DNA of 64,000 nt from Pseudomonas fluorescens. Lineage in GTDB: Bacteria; Pseudomonadota; Gammaproteobacteria; Pseudomonadales; Pseudomonadaceae. The stretch's first letter is position 1. Each line of letters starts with the position of its first letter. The position numbers were made by a program, and so were the translations under genes. Shown piece after piece: positions 17,439 through 27,289 of this stretch. Location of the stretch: positions 186,001 through 250,000 of the forward strand of contig NZ_MOBX01000003.1 in assembly GCF_003732425.1 (NCBI RefSeq), read 5' to 3'. The notes under the pieces were generated by a model that had not been told where the DNA came from, did not search any database, and saw only the letters and a list, made by a program, of their open reading frames with translations.

Positions 17439-17635
17439 CTGCCGAAGGTGATGGTGCCCATCATCAGTTTGGCGTAAGCCGCAGTGGCTGCGAGTTGCAC
17501 CAGCCACAGCACCAGGCCACCCAGGAAGACACCGGTGGCAACTTGCAACACCAGGCTCTTTTCGCGCTTGGCCGGGGTGCGGGGGATGAAGTCATCCAGA
17601 TCGTCACGGTCGGCGCGCAGGTTGTCGTTTTTCAT
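17435..17635 (-). CDS. Small single-pass membrane protein
   Basis: This 66-residue protein has an acidic N-terminal half (MKNDNLRADRDDLDDFIPR, then a Lys/Arg patch) and one hydrophobic helix (VATGVFLGGLVLWLVQLAA), with a short C-terminus. It is probably inner-membrane with the N-terminus inside. No known family or function is recognised. The chosen ATG begins the hydrophilic stretch; upstream the frame runs into a REP palindrome. It is convergent with the preceding small gene, with overlapping stops. Confidence 0.6.
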   Translation of the reverse strand: MKNDNLRADRDDLDDFIPRTPAKREKSLVLQVATGVFLGGLVLWLVQLAATAAYAKLMMGTITFGS

Positions 17636-17672
17636 ATAGGGTCTCTTCAGAAATCTCGGGTGTACACAAAAC

Positions 17673-17762
17673 CTGTAGGCCTTCGCCTGCTCGCGATAGC
17701 TCGTTTCAGCCGAAGCGTCATTACCTGACACGCCGCTATCGCGAGCAGGCGAAGGCCTACAG
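17673..17762. repeat. REP inverted repeat with 28-bp perfect arms
   Basis: The arms at 17673-17700 and 17735-17762 are perfect complements over 28 bp (CTGTAGGCCTTCGCCTGCTC...). A weaker ACACAAA/TTTGTGT inversion extends outside them. Confidence 0.9.
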
Positions 17763-17812
17763 TTTGATTTGTGTGCAGTCTAGAGGGTGTGGGGCGTCTA
17801 TCGGGACAAATA

Positions 17813-17845
17813 AAAAACGGGAAGCCCCAAGGCTTCCCGTTTTTC
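17813..17845 (-). terminator. Terminator of the aminotransferase gene
   Basis: AAAACGGGAAGCC / GGCTTCCCGTTTT hairpin flanked by A- and T-runs, so it could work in both directions. It lies 15 bp after the aminotransferase stop on the minus strand. Confidence 0.85.
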
Positions 17846-17859
17846 ATCAAGCGGCGAAA

Positions 17860-19056
17860 TCAGATGACCTGAACAATCGCATCTGTCACAGCCTTGATGT
17901 TGCTCTGGTTCAGCGCGGCCACGCAGATGCGGCCGGTGTCCAGGGCGTAGATGCCGAACTCGTTACGCAGGCGATGCACTTGTTCAGTGGTCAGGCCCGA
18001 GTAGGAGAACATGCCGCGCTGACGACCGACGAAGCTGAAGTCGCGGCCCGGGGCTTTCTCTGCCAGCAGGGCAACCATCTGCTCGCGCATGCCGCGAATG
18101 CGCAGACGCATTTCCGCCAGCTCGGCTTCCCACTGCGCACGCAGTTCCGGACTGTTCAACACAGCGGCAACGATGCTCGCACCGTGGGTCGGCGGGTTGG
18201 AGTAGTTGGTGCGGATCACGCGTTTGACTTGCGACAGCACGCGCGCGCTTTCTTCTTTCGATTCGCTGATGATCGACAGGGCGCCGACGCGCTCACCGTA
18301 CAGCGAGAACGATTTGGAGAACGAGCTCGAGACGAAGAAGGTCAGACCGGACTCAGCGAACAGACGCACGGCAGCGGCGTCTTCATCGATGCCGTCACCG
18401 AAACCCTGGTAGGCCATGTCGAGGAACGGCACGTGACCTTTGGCCTTGACCACTTCCAGCACGTTGTTCCAGTCCGCCGGGGTCAGGTCGACGCCGGTCG
18501 GGTTGTGGCAGCAAGCGTGGAGGATAATGATCGAGCCGTTCGGCAGGGCGTTGAGGTCTTCGAGCATGCCGGCACGGTTAACGTCGTGGGTGGCTGCGTC
18601 GTAATAACGGTAGTTCTGCACCGGGAAACCGGCGGTTTCGAACAGCGCGCGGTGGTTTTCCCAGCTCGGGTCGCTGATCGCCACAACGGCGTTCGGCAGC
18701 AGTTGCTTGAGGAAGTCGGCACCGATTTTCAGGGCGCCGGTCCCGCCGACGGCCTGAGTGGTGATCACGCGACCGGCGCTGATCAGCGGCGAGTCGTTGC
18801 CGAACAGCAGCTTTTGCACGGCCTGGTCGTAGGCGGCGATGCCATCGATCGGCAGGTAACCGCGCGAAGCGTGTTGAGCAGCGCGAACGGTTTCGGCTTC
18901 GATCACGGCGCGCAGAAGTGGAATTCGCCCCTCTTCGTTGCAGTAAACACCCACGCCCAGGTTGACCTTGGTGGTCCGGGTATCGGCGTTGAATGCTTCG
19001 TTGAGGCCCAGGATTGGATCGCGGGGTGCCATTTCGACAGCGGAGAACAGGCTCAT
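17860..19056 (-). CDS. Aromatic-amino-acid / aspartate aminotransferase
   Basis: This 398-residue class I PLP aminotransferase starts MSLFSAVEMAPRDPILGLNE. That form is typical of the gamma-proteobacterial AspC/TyrB group, which moves amino groups between aspartate, tyrosine or phenylalanine and 2-oxoglutarate. PLP contacts visible are HACCHNPTG (Asn) and the Schiff-base Lys in SSSFSKSFSLYGERVGAL, followed by the substrate-binding C-terminal Arg region. Length and motifs are complete. AspC and TyrB cannot be told apart by eye, so no symbol is given. It is divergent from uvrB, as I recall for P. aeruginosa PA3139/PA3138. Confidence 0.88.
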   Translation of the reverse strand: MSLFSAVEMAPRDPILGLNEAFNADTRTTKVNLGVGVYCNEEGRIPLLRAVIEAETVRAAQHASRGYLPIDGIAAYDQAVQKLLFGNDSPLISAGRVITTQAVGGTGALKIGADFLKQLLPNAVVAISDPSWENHRALFETAGFPVQNYRYYDAATHDVNRAGMLEDLNALPNGSIIILHACCHNPTGVDLTPADWNNVLEVVKAKGHVPFLDMAYQGFGDGIDEDAAAVRLFAESGLTFFVSSSFSKSFSLYGERVGALSIISESKEESARVLSQVKRVIRTNYSNPPTHGASIVAAVLNSPELRAQWEAELAEMRLRIRGMREQMVALLAEKAPGRDFSFVGRQRGMFSYSGLTTEQVHRLRNEFGIYALDTGRICVAALNQSNIKAVTDAIVQVI

Positions 19057-19393
19057 TATTGCGGCGGCTCTGAATGGAGAATGGAGGGACGTGTCGCGCT
19101 CCAGCCGGATGCACTAGAGCGGTGCACAAACGGGGAGCTAGTATAGAGGCCATTACGGAACAATGGCGACAGGCGATTCGGCTTTTAGGGTAAGTTTTTC
19201 CGATTATTTCTTGACCGTTAGTCGACTGCGCGTGTCAGAGTCTTTACCGGATGTAGGACGTTTGCCTTGAAAGGTGAGGCAATCGCCACCACATTGAGCA
19301 CAATCCAGGTTTTTTCTTGCGCGACATCGGTCGTTTGCGGTCGTCCCCGTGGTGCTCCGCTTGGCTCGGAATGCCGCGTTCCCAGAGGTGTAT
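19057..19393. other. Divergent promoter region between aminotransferase and uvrB
   Basis: A 337-bp gap. A minus-strand TATACT (19140-19145) may be the aminotransferase -10. TTGACC at 19211 is a possible plus-strand -35 but has no good -10. I saw no clear LexA box (CTGT-N8-ACAG). No gene is supported. Confidence 0.4.
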
Positions 19394-21409
19394 ATGTCCG
19401 AATTCCAGCTCGTCACCCGCTTCGAGCCCGCCGGCGATCAGCCAGAAGCCATTCGCCAACTGGTGGAAGGCATCGAAGCCGGGCTGGCGCACCAGACGCT
19501 GCTCGGTGTGACCGGCTCGGGCAAGACCTTCAGCATCGCCAATGTCATCTCGCAGATACAACGCCCGACCCTGGTGCTGGCGCCGAACAAGACCCTCGCC
19601 GCGCAGTTGTACGGCGAGTTCAAGGCGTTCTTTCCGAATAACGCCGTCGAATACTTCGTTTCCTACTACGACTACTACCAGCCCGAAGCCTATGTGCCGT
19701 CGTCCGACACCTTCATCGAGAAGGATGCGTCGATCAACGATCACATCGAGCAGATGCGCCTGTCCGCAACCAAAGCGCTGCTGGAGCGCAAGGACGCGAT
19801 CATCGTCACCACGGTGTCGTGCATCTATGGCCTCGGTAGCCCGGAAACCTATTTGAAGATGGTGTTGCACGTCGATCGCGGCGACAAGCTCGATCAGCGT
19901 GCGCTGCTGCGGCGTCTGGCCGACTTGCAATACACCCGCAACGACATGGACTTTGCCCGCGCGACCTTCCGTGTGCGTGGTGATGTGATCGACATCTACC
20001 CGGCGGAATCCGATCTGGAAGCGATCCGCATCGAGCTGTTCGATGACGAGGTCGAGAGCATTTCCGCGTTCGACCCGCTGACCGGCGAAGTCATCCGCAA
20101 GATGCCGCGCTTCACCTTCTACCCGAAGAGCCACTATGTAACGCCACGAGAAACCCTGCTCGACGCCATCGAACACATCAAGGTCGAATTGCAGGAGCGC
20201 CTGGAATACCTGCGCAGCAACAACAAACTGGTGGAAGCCCAGCGACTGGAGCAGCGCACCCGATTCGACCTGGAGATGATCCTTGAGTTGGGTTACTGCA
20301 ACGGCATCGAAAACTACTCGCGTTACCTGTCCGGGCGTCCGGCCGGTGCCGCGCCGCCAACGCTCTACGATTACCTGCCGGCCGATGCCTTGCTGGTGAT
20401 CGACGAATCACACGTCAGCGTGCCGCAGGTCGGCGCGATGTATAAGGGCGACCGTTCACGTAAGGAAACCCTGGTTGAATACGGCTTCCGCCTGCCGTCG
20501 GCGCTGGACAACCGGCCGATGCGTTTTGACGAGTGGGAAGGGGTCAGCCCGCAGACCATTTTTGTCTCGGCGACACCGGGCAACTACGAAGCCGAGCATG
20601 CTGGGCGGGTGGTCGAGCAAGTGGTGCGGCCGACCGGTCTGGTCGATCCGCAGGTTGAAGTGCGTCCAGCGCTGACTCAGGTCGACGACCTGCTCTCGGA
20701 AATCAGCAAACGCGTGGCAGTCGAGGAGCGGGTCCTGGTGACTACGCTGACCAAGCGCATGGCCGAAGATTTGACTGATTACCTCGCCGACCACGGCGTG
20801 CGCGTGCGTTATCTGCACTCGGACATCGACACCGTTGAGCGGGTCGAGATCATCCGCGACCTGCGCCTCGGTACATTCGATGTGCTAGTGGGGATCAACT
20901 TGCTGCGTGAAGGTCTGGACATGCCGGAAGTGTCGCTGGTGGCGATTCTTGATGCGGACAAGGAAGGCTTCCTGCGCTCCGAGCGTTCGCTGATCCAGAC
21001 CATCGGCCGCGCCGCGCGTAACCTAAATGGTCGGGCGATTCTCTACGCTGACCGCATGACCGGTTCGATGGAGCGCGCGATTGGCGAGACCGAGCGTCGT
21101 CGTGACAAACAGATAGCGTTCAACCTGGAAAATGGCATCACGCCACGCGGGGTGATCAAGGACGTCGCCGACATCATGGAAGGCGCCACCGTGCCCGGCT
21201 CGCGCAGCAAGAAGCGCAAAGGCATGGCCAAAGCGGCCGAAGAGAACGCCAAGTACGAAGCCGAATTGCGTTCGCCGAGCGAGATCACCAAGCGTATTCG
21301 TGCGCTGGAAGAGAAGATGTATCAGTTGGCGCGGGATCTGGAGTTTGAAGCGGCGGCGCAGATGCGCGACGAGATTGCCAAACTGCGCGAACGGCTTTTG
21401 GCGGTTTGA
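19394..21409 (+). CDS. uvrB: Excinuclease ABC subunit B
   Basis: This 671-residue subunit is the damage-verifying helicase of nucleotide-excision repair. It is loaded by UvrA and recruits UvrC. Walker A is GVTGSGKTF (about residue 40). The beta-hairpin region includes [12 protein letters not shown], the Walker B/DExx box is VIDESH, and helicase motif VI is [10 protein letters not shown]. The C-terminal UVR domain ([20 protein letters not shown]) binds UvrC. The length is standard. The ATG at 19394 has GAGGTG upstream; an earlier in-frame ATG at 19349 lacks one. Confidence 0.97.
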   Translation: MSEFQLVTRFEPAGDQPEAIRQLVEGIEAGLAHQTLLGVTGSGKTFSIANVISQIQRPTLVLAPNKTLAAQLYGEFKAFFPNNAVEYFVSYYDYYQPEAYVPSSDTFIEKDASINDHIEQMRLSATKALLERKDAIIVTTVSCIYGLGSPETYLKMVLHVDRGDKLDQRALLRRLADLQYTRNDMDFARATFRVRGDVIDIYPAESDLEAIRIELFDDEVESISAFDPLTGEVIRKMPRFTFYPKSHYVTPRETLLDAIEHIKVELQERLEYLRSNNKLVEAQRLEQRTRFDLEMILELGYCNGIENYSRYLSGRPAGAAPPTLYDYLPADALLVIDESHVSVPQVGAMYKGDRSRKETLVEYGFRLPSALDNRPMRFDEWEGVSPQTIFVSATPGNYEAEHAGRVVEQVVRPTGLVDPQVEVRPALTQVDDLLSEISKRVAVEERVLVTTLTKRMAEDLTDYLADHGVRVRYLHSDIDTVERVEIIRDLRLGTFDVLVGINLLREGLDMPEVSLVAILDADKEGFLRSERSLIQTIGRAARNLNGRAILYADRMTGSMERAIGETERRRDKQIAFNLENGITPRGVIKDVADIMEGATVPGSRSKKRKGMAKAAEENAKYEAELRSPSEITKRIRALEEKMYQLARDLEFEAAAQMRDEIAKLRERLLAV

Positions 21410-21432
21410 TCTTCATTGCCTGAGCGGGCCTC

Positions 21433-21507
21433 TTCGCGAGCAGGCTCGCTCCCACTTTGGATCTGTGTCGTTCACAAAACCCCTGTGGGAGCGAGCCTGC
21501 TCGCGAA
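21433..21507. repeat. REP inverted repeat, GAGCGAGCCTGCTCGCGA class
   Basis: Inverted arms at 21433-21455 and 21485-21507 lie between the convergent ends of uvrB and the efflux gene. Confidence 0.9.
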
Positions 21508-21522
21508 TGGGGCGACTCGGTC

Positions 21523-23073
21523 TTAATGAGACTCCCCAGCCTTCAGCCCCTCTGGCAATTTCTTGGTCAACAAAATCGCCAACATACTGATCCCCAGCGC
21601 AATCCCGACAAAGTGAAACGCATCGTTGTACGCCATGATCGCCGCCTGCTGATGGACGATCTCACTCAACTTACCCAACGCCGCCGTATCACTGCCAAAC
21701 CGATCCGTCATCGACGCCAGCCGCTCGGCCACCTGTGGATTGGTCGGCACCACCGCCTCGCGCAAATAGTCGAAGTAAGTCTTGGTGCGCGCATCCAGCA
21801 GCGTCGCCAGCAGGGCAATGCCGATCGCACCGCCAAGGTTGCGCAGGATGTTGAACAGACTCGACGCCGACCCCGCGTCCTGCGGCAGGATGTACGCCGT
21901 GGCGATCAACGAAATGGTCACCATGATCAACGGCTGTCCCAGCGCACGAATGATCTGGATCTGATTGAACTGCGGCCCGGCGAAGTCCGGATTGAGCACC
22001 CCCGAAGAAAAACTCGCCAGCCCGAACAATCCAAAGCCGATCGTGCACAGCCATTTCGGCGAAACAAACTTCATCAGCTTCGGCACCAGCGGAATCAGGA
22101 ACAGCTGCGGCACGCCCATCCACATGATCACTTTGCCGATCTGCTGGGCGTTGTAGTTCTGAATCTGCGCCAGGTACAGCGGCAATAGATAGATCGAGCC
22201 GTACAACCCGACACCCATGCCGAGGCTGGAAATGCTCGACAAGCCAAAGTTGCGATTACGCAGGATGCCGAGGTTGATCAGTGGATTCGGTTTGGAAATC
22301 TGCACGATTACAAAGGTGATCAAACTTACCAGTGCAATGCTGCCCAAGGTCACGATCAGGCTCGATTCCAGCCAGTCCTTGCGATGGCCTTCTTCAAGAA
22401 ACACCTGCAAGCACCCGAGGCCGATCCCGAGCGTGAGGATGCCGGTGTAGTCGGTGCTTTTCAGCAGTTCCCAGTGCGCTTCTTTCTTCTCCAGCCCGTA
22501 CATCAGGCCGGCAATCATGATCAGGCCCGGCGGAATGTTGATGTAGAAAATGTACTCCCAGCCCCAGTTTTCCGTGAGCCAGCCGCCCAGCGTCGGGCCG
22601 ATTGACGGCGCGAATGTCGCGGTCATGGCGAACATCGCCATGCCTTTGGCGCGGTGGTGTTCGGGCAGTTTGATCAGGGTCAGGGTGAATGCCAGCGGGA
22701 TCAGCGCGCCACCGGTGAAACCCTGCATGGCGCGAAACACGATCATGCTTTCCAGGCTCCAGGCCATCGAGCACAGCAGCGAAGACACCAGAAAACCCAG
22801 TGACACCCATACCGCCAGGCGTCGCGCCGACAGCAACTGCACCAGCCACGCGGTCAGCGGAATCATGATGATCTCCGCGACCAGATACGAGGTGGAAATC
22901 CACGAGCCTTCTTCCAGCGTCGCCGACAGTGCACCTTGAATATCTTTCAGCGACGAGTTGGTGATCTGAATGTCGAGCACGGCCATAAAGGCGCCGAGCA
23001 TCACGCTCATCACTGCAATCCAATCGCGCCGGGTCGGTTCGCCGACCGGGCGGATCAGCGCATCACCGGCCAT
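21523..23073 (-). CDS. DHA2-family multidrug efflux MFS transporter (EmrB-like)
   Basis: This 516-residue inner-membrane protein has about 14 transmembrane helices. It shows the DHA2 marks WIAVMSVMLGAFMAVLDIQI (motif with Asp in helix 1), GSWISTSYLVAEI and AMQGFTGGALIPLAFT. It exports drugs or toxic organics by proton antiport together with the adaptor encoded just upstream; the two frames overlap by 11 bp. A TolC-type outer-membrane channel is not in the window. Its substrates cannot be predicted. A REP element separates its 3' end from uvrB. Confidence 0.9.
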   Translation of the reverse strand: MAGDALIRPVGEPTRRDWIAVMSVMLGAFMAVLDIQITNSSLKDIQGALSATLEEGSWISTSYLVAEIIMIPLTAWLVQLLSARRLAVWVSLGFLVSSLLCSMAWSLESMIVFRAMQGFTGGALIPLAFTLTLIKLPEHHRAKGMAMFAMTATFAPSIGPTLGGWLTENWGWEYIFYINIPPGLIMIAGLMYGLEKKEAHWELLKSTDYTGILTLGIGLGCLQVFLEEGHRKDWLESSLIVTLGSIALVSLITFVIVQISKPNPLINLGILRNRNFGLSSISSLGMGVGLYGSIYLLPLYLAQIQNYNAQQIGKVIMWMGVPQLFLIPLVPKLMKFVSPKWLCTIGFGLFGLASFSSGVLNPDFAGPQFNQIQIIRALGQPLIMVTISLIATAYILPQDAGSASSLFNILRNLGGAIGIALLATLLDARTKTYFDYLREAVVPTNPQVAERLASMTDRFGSDTAALGKLSEIVHQQAAIMAYNDAFHFVGIALGISMLAILLTKKLPEGLKAGESH

Positions 23074-24112
23074 CGTCCGGGGCGTCTTTGATGTTGACGG
23101 TGGCGGTAACGGACATGCCCGGGCGGATCTTGCCGTGCAGCGGGTTGTCGGCCTTGAAGGTCAGTTTTACCGGAATCCGTTGCACGACTTTGGTGAAGTT
23201 GCCGGTGGCGTTGTCCGGCGGCAGCAGGCTGAATTGCGCGCCGGACGCGGCGAACAGGCTGTCGACCCGGGCTTCGATCGGCGTGTCGCTGTAGGCATCG
23301 AAGGTCAGCTCGGCTTTCTGCCCGGGCTGCATGCGGCCGATCTGGGTTTCCTTGAAGTTGGCCTGCACCCAGATGTCTTCGTCCGGAACGATCGACAGCA
23401 GGTAAGCGCCGGCCTGCACCACTTGGCCGTTACGGGCGGCGCGCTGGCCGACCAGGCCGCTGATTGGCGCGTGGATTTCGCTGCGGGTCAGATTCAGTTC
23501 GGCTTGCGCCAGATCGGCGCGGGCGTTGGCAATCTGTGCGTCGAGGCGTTTGATTTCTGCGTTCAGGGCGTTGACCTGCTGACGCTGACCTTGCGCATCG
23601 GCCTGCGCCTTGGCCACTTGCGAACGGGCGATATGAGCGTCAGCGGAGAGGGTGGTCACGCGTTCTTCGGAAACGTAACCGGGTTTGCGCAGGGTTTCGG
23701 CGCGCGACAAATCCATCTGCGAGCGGCCGAGGGTGGCTTGGGTGGTCGCCACTTGCGCATCGCTGGAAGCAATCAGACTGGCTTGCTGAGTCAATTTGCT
23801 TTGCGCTTGCAGGCGTTCTGCCTCGCGGGTGGCGAGGGCGGCGTTGGCACGGTCTACGGCCAGGCGGAAATCATTCGGTTCAAGGCGTATCAGTAGCTGG
23901 CCTTTTTCCACGTGCTGATTGTCCTGCACCAGGACTTCATCGATGCGCGCGCTCAGTTGGCTCGAGACACGGGTGATTTCGCCCTGGACATAAGCGTTGT
24001 CGGTGCTTTCATAAAAGCGTCCCTTGAAAAACCAATGGGCGAAAAAGCCCCCGGCGATCAGCAGGACGAGCAGCAGGAAAATCAACAGGCGACGCTTGAG
24101 TTGGGCAGGCAT
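23063..24112 (-). CDS. HlyD-family membrane-fusion protein (EmrA-like)
   Basis: This 349-residue adaptor is anchored by one N-terminal helix (RRLLIFLLLVLLIAGGFFAH). Next is NAYVQGEITRVSSQLSARI, the first lipoyl half and typical of EmrA. A long coiled-coil hairpin spans about residues 80-210, and the closing beta-barrel contains ANFKETQIGRMQPGQ. It bridges the MFS pump to an outer-membrane channel. I chose the ATG at 24112; a TTG two codons earlier is possible. The ribosome site is weak. It is first gene of the pair, divergent from gltX. Confidence 0.88.
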   Translation of the reverse strand: MPAQLKRRLLIFLLLVLLIAGGFFAHWFFKGRFYESTDNAYVQGEITRVSSQLSARIDEVLVQDNQHVEKGQLLIRLEPNDFRLAVDRANAALATREAERLQAQSKLTQQASLIASSDAQVATTQATLGRSQMDLSRAETLRKPGYVSEERVTTLSADAHIARSQVAKAQADAQGQRQQVNALNAEIKRLDAQIANARADLAQAELNLTRSEIHAPISGLVGQRAARNGQVVQAGAYLLSIVPDEDIWVQANFKETQIGRMQPGQKAELTFDAYSDTPIEARVDSLFAASGAQFSLLPPDNATGNFTKVVQRIPVKLTFKADNPLHGKIRPGMSVTATVNIKDAPDDGR

Positions 24113-24340
24113 GGGCAAACTGTAGTCGAGGAATTGTAAGGAAAGTTATCAGCAGGCGAATCTGGCATACAGCCGATAAACGGTAAATGCTATCCGCTGA
24201 TATTTGCCCATTCACTGCGGCTTACGGGCGTTCCAGAGGCAAACTTGGCTTAAATGCCCTGCCCGCTGGAGCGGGGCGGGTGTCGCCTGTTACCATTCGC
24301 CGCTTGATTGTTTTGCTTTTCATTCTTTTCGAGACATGCC

Positions 24341-25822
24341 ATGACCACCGTCCGCACTCGCATCGCGCCATCGCCTACCGGGGACCCCCACGTAGGTACC
24401 GCTTACATCGCATTGTTCAACTACTGCTTTGCCAAGCAGCATGGCGGTGAGTTCATCCTGCGCATCGAAGACACCGACCAGCTGCGTTCGACCCGCGAGT
24501 CCGAACAGCAGATCTTCGACGCCTTGCGCTGGCTGGGTATCGACTGGAGCGAAGGCCCGGACGTCGGTGGCCCGCACGGCCCTTACCGGCAGAGTGAGCG
24601 TGGCGATATCTACCAAAAGTATTGCCAGCAACTGGTCGACATGGGTCATGCGTTCCCGTGCTTCTGCACCGCTGAAGAGCTGGACCAGATGCGTGCCGAG
24701 CAGACGGCTCGCGGCGAAACCCCGCGTTACGACGGCCGCGCGCTGCTGCTGTCGAAGGAAGAAGTCGCGGCCCGTCTGGCCGCCGGCGAACCGCACGTGA
24801 TCCGCATGAAAGTGCCGAGCGAAGGCGTTTGCGTGGTGCCGGACATGCTCCGTGGCGATGTCGAGATCCCGTGGGATCGCATGGACATGCAAGTGCTGAT
24901 GAAGACCGACGGCCTGCCGACGTACTTCCTCGCCAACGTGGTCGATGACCACCTGATGGGCATCACCCACGTCCTGCGTGGCGAAGAATGGCTGCCATCG
25001 GCACCAAAACTGATCCTGCTTTATGAATACTTCGGCTGGGAACAGCCAGAGCTGTGCTACATGCCGCTGCTGCGTAACCCGGACAAGAGCAAGCTGTCCA
25101 AGCGCAAGAACCCGACTTCGGTCACGTTCTATGAGCGCATGGGCTTCATGCCGGAAGCGATGCTCAACTACCTCGGCCGCATGGGCTGGTCGATGCCGGA
25201 CGAGCGCGAGAAATTCTCGCTGCAGGAAATGGTCGACAATTTCGATCTCAAGCGTGTGTCCCTCGGCGGGCCAATCTTCGACATCGAGAAGCTGTCGTGG
25301 CTAAACGGCCAGTGGCTGCGTGATCTGCCGGTGGAAGAGTTCGCCGCGCGCGTGCAGAGGTGGGCGTTCAACTCCGAATACATGATGAAGATCGCGCCGC
25401 ACGTTCAGGGCCGCGTTGAAACCTTCAGCCAGGTTGCCCCGCTGGGCGGCTTCTTCTTCGCCGGCGGCGTCAATCCGGATGCCAAGCTGTTCGAGTCGAA
25501 GAAACTCTCGGGCGATCAGGTTCGCCAGTTGATGCAGTTGATCCTGTGGAAACTGGAAAGCCTGCGTCAGTGGGAGAAGGACAACATCACCGCGACGATT
25601 CAAACCGTGGTCGAATCGCTGGAGTTGAAGCTGCGCGATGCGATGCCGCTGATGTTTGCTGCGATCACCGGGCAGGCGAGTTCGGTGTCGGTGCTTGATG
25701 CGATGGAAATCCTCGGCCCGGATCTGACCCGCTATCGTCTGCGTCAGGCAATTGACCTGCTGGGCGGCGTGTCGAAGAAAGAAAACAAAGAGTGGGAAAA
25801 GCTGCTGGGCGCTATCGCCTAA
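24341..25822 (+). CDS. gltX: Glutamyl-tRNA synthetase
   Basis: This 493-residue class I synthetase charges tRNA-Glu. The HIGH-type motif is in [13 protein letters not shown] near the N-terminus. The KMSKS-type motif is KLSKRKNPT near residue 250, followed by a helical anticodon-binding domain. CFCTAEEL is a Cys pair near the zinc-site position. The ATG fits the family N-terminus [12 protein letters not shown]; the frame is open 11 codons further up without a ribosome site. Two tRNA-Glu genes, its substrates, lie just downstream. Confidence 0.97.
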   Translation: MTTVRTRIAPSPTGDPHVGTAYIALFNYCFAKQHGGEFILRIEDTDQLRSTRESEQQIFDALRWLGIDWSEGPDVGGPHGPYRQSERGDIYQKYCQQLVDMGHAFPCFCTAEELDQMRAEQTARGETPRYDGRALLLSKEEVAARLAAGEPHVIRMKVPSEGVCVVPDMLRGDVEIPWDRMDMQVLMKTDGLPTYFLANVVDDHLMGITHVLRGEEWLPSAPKLILLYEYFGWEQPELCYMPLLRNPDKSKLSKRKNPTSVTFYERMGFMPEAMLNYLGRMGWSMPDEREKFSLQEMVDNFDLKRVSLGGPIFDIEKLSWLNGQWLRDLPVEEFAARVQRWAFNSEYMMKIAPHVQGRVETFSQVAPLGGFFFAGGVNPDAKLFESKKLSGDQVRQLMQLILWKLESLRQWEKDNITATIQTVVESLELKLRDAMPLMFAAITGQASSVSVLDAMEILGPDLTRYRLRQAIDLLGGVSKKENKEWEKLLGAIA

Positions 25823-25839
25823 GCGCTTGCGGCTTTGCG

Positions 25840-25890
25840 TAGGAGCAGCCGAAGGTCGCGATCTTTTGATCCCGCCTTCGGCGCTTCTCC
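25840..25890. repeat. REP-like element, second class (degenerate)
   Basis: TAGGAGCAGCCGAAGGTCGC...GATC followed by an imperfect inverted arm; same core as 10821-10905 and 16746-16855. Confidence 0.6.
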
Positions 25891-25962
25891 CGAATTTACG
25901 GGGGGAGGGCGGTAAGTGATTGTTATGCCGACGAAAAATTTTGAAATTTTTCAAAAATAAGT

Positions 25963-25991
25963 TTGACAGGCTTTCGATACGCCCTTAAGAT
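25963..25991 (+). promoter_or_regulatory. Promoter of the tRNA Ala-Glu cluster
   Basis: TTGACA (25963-25968) and TAAGAT (25986-25991) are exactly 17 bp apart. A GC-rich discriminator (TCGCCCC) follows, as expected for a stringently controlled stable-RNA promoter. Confidence 0.85.
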
Positions 25992-26024
25992 TCGCCCCGT
26001 CCTCAGCGATGACATCAACGATGA

Positions 26025-26100
<76 letters not shown>

Positions 26101-26179
26101 ATTTACACTTCGAAGCCTGGCCACACCGGCTCCGAAGCGATCAACACTCAGCGTTGATCAGTTGTATAGAAGGGTTTGC

Positions 26180-26255
26180 GTCCCCTTCGTCTAGTGGCCT
26201 AGGACACCGCCCTTTCACGGCGGTAACAGGGGTTCGAGTCCCCTAGGGGACGCCA
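26180..26255 (+). tRNA. tRNA-Glu (TTC), copy 1
   Basis: 76 nt with encoded CCA. Anticodon loop CTTTCAC, anticodon TTC. Acceptor GTCCCCT pairs with AGGGGAC. Confidence 0.97.
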
Positions 26256-26308
26256 GTTTTACAGAAGTGATGTTGCAGAATGTCACTCCGCCGAGAGGCG
26301 AAAAATCC

Positions 26309-26384
26309 GGGGCTATAGCTCAGCTGGGAGAGCGCCTGCATGGCATGCAGGAGGTCAGCGGTTCGATCCCGCTTAGCTCCACCA
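26309..26384 (+). tRNA. tRNA-Ala (GGC), copy 2
   Basis: 76 nt, nearly identical to copy 1; differs in the anticodon stem (CTGCA for TTGCA) and T-arm region. Anticodon GGC. Confidence 0.97.
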
Positions 26385-26463
26385 ATTTTACAGTTCAAGG
26401 TCTGGCCACACCGGCCTTGAATCGATCAGCACTCAGCACTGATCAGTTGTATAGAAGGTTTGT

Positions 26464-26539
26464 GTCCCCTTCGTCTAGTGGCCTAGGACACCGCCCTTTC
26501 ACGGCGGTAACAGGGGTTCGAGTCCCCTAGGGGACGCCA
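26464..26539 (+). tRNA. tRNA-Glu (TTC), copy 2
   Basis: 76 nt, identical to copy 1 by eye. The spacer before it resembles the spacer before copy 1. Confidence 0.97.
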
Positions 26540-26544
26540 CGATT

Positions 26545-26596
26545 ACCCGCTCTGCGGGATTTATAAGGGTCATTCAATTATTGAATGGCCCTTTTG
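26545..26596 (+). terminator. Terminator of the tRNA cluster
   Basis: A small CCCGC-TCT-GCGGG hairpin is followed by AAGGGTCATTCAA-TTA-TTGAATGGCCCTTTT with a T-run. Confidence 0.85.
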
Positions 26597-26661
26597 TTTG
26601 TCTGGCGTTTGGCCAATTCTCCTTTTTCCTTACACTGTGCTTCAGACCAGCGGTCATATCC

Positions 26662-26696
26662 TTGACTTGCAGAATATTATTATGAGAATAATATTC
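26662..26696 (+). promoter_or_regulatory. Promoter with palindromic TetR operator
   Basis: TTGACT (26662-26667) is followed by GAATATTATT-ATGAG-AATAATATTC (26672-26696), a perfect 10-bp inverted repeat covering the -10 position. The TetR gene starts 24 bp on, so autorepression is likely. Confidence 0.65.
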
Positions 26697-26720
26697 TATT
26701 CGTAATATTCGGAGGCAACG

Positions 26721-27260
26721 ATGAACGATAAAAAAGCTCAAACCCGCGAACGCATCCTCAAGGCTGCCAGTGCCGCGCTGATCCAGCGTGGCCCGGCCGA
26801 TCCTAGCGTGGGCGAAGTGATGGGCGCAGCCGGCCTGACCGTCGGCGGTTTCTATGCGCACTTCGAAAGCAAGGACGCGATGATGCTCGAGGCGTTCAAG
26901 CAACTGCTCGGCCGTCGCCGCGATCTGATTGCCGACATGGATGCCGAGCTGACCGGCGAGGAGCGTCGCGCCTTGGTCGCAGCGTTTTATCTGTCGCGCA
27001 AACATCGTGATTCCAGCGATACGGCATGCCCGATTCCAGCTTCGATCGGCGAACTGGGTCGTTTGCCGGAGTCGTTCCGCGTTGCGCTGAACGAACATGT
27101 GGAATTGATGATCGCGCAGTTGGCGTCCAGCCCTGAGGACACCGACAAAGCCTTGGCCGACGTGGCCTTGATGGTGGGTGGCCTGGCGCTCGCAAGGGCA
27201 CTGGGTCCGGGAGATTTATCCGATCGATTGCTGCGCGCTGCCAAGTCGGCGGTGCGTTGA
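26721..27260 (+). CDS. TetR/AcrR-family transcriptional regulator
   Basis: This 179-residue regulator has an N-terminal helix-turn-helix (RERILKAASAALIQRG..., GEVMGAAGLTVGGFYAHFES) of the TetR type and a short ligand-binding C-terminus beginning near residue 75. The sequence KHRDSSDTACPIPASIGEL resembles regulators of the YcdC/NemR-like group with a conserved Cys (Cys102), which could sense electrophiles; that is inference. GGAGG precedes the ATG. The promoter contains a perfect palindrome. An alpha/beta hydrolase gene follows after 29 bp and is the probable co-regulated target. Confidence 0.88.
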   Translation: MNDKKAQTRERILKAASAALIQRGPADPSVGEVMGAAGLTVGGFYAHFESKDAMMLEAFKQLLGRRRDLIADMDAELTGEERRALVAAFYLSRKHRDSSDTACPIPASIGELGRLPESFRVALNEHVELMIAQLASSPEDTDKALADVALMVGGLALARALGPGDLSDRLLRAAKSAVR

Positions 27261-27289
27261 CCTGAAGGCGCATGCCTGAGGAGAGAGCG

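Noticed and set aside
17764..19146. Open frame on the plus strand opposite the aminotransferase
   Set aside because: The minus strand has all PLP-enzyme motifs; the plus frame starts in a REP/terminator region and has atypical composition.
19057..19393. Search for a LexA box before uvrB
   Set aside because: No CTGT-N8-ACAG match was seen; control by SOS is not supported here.
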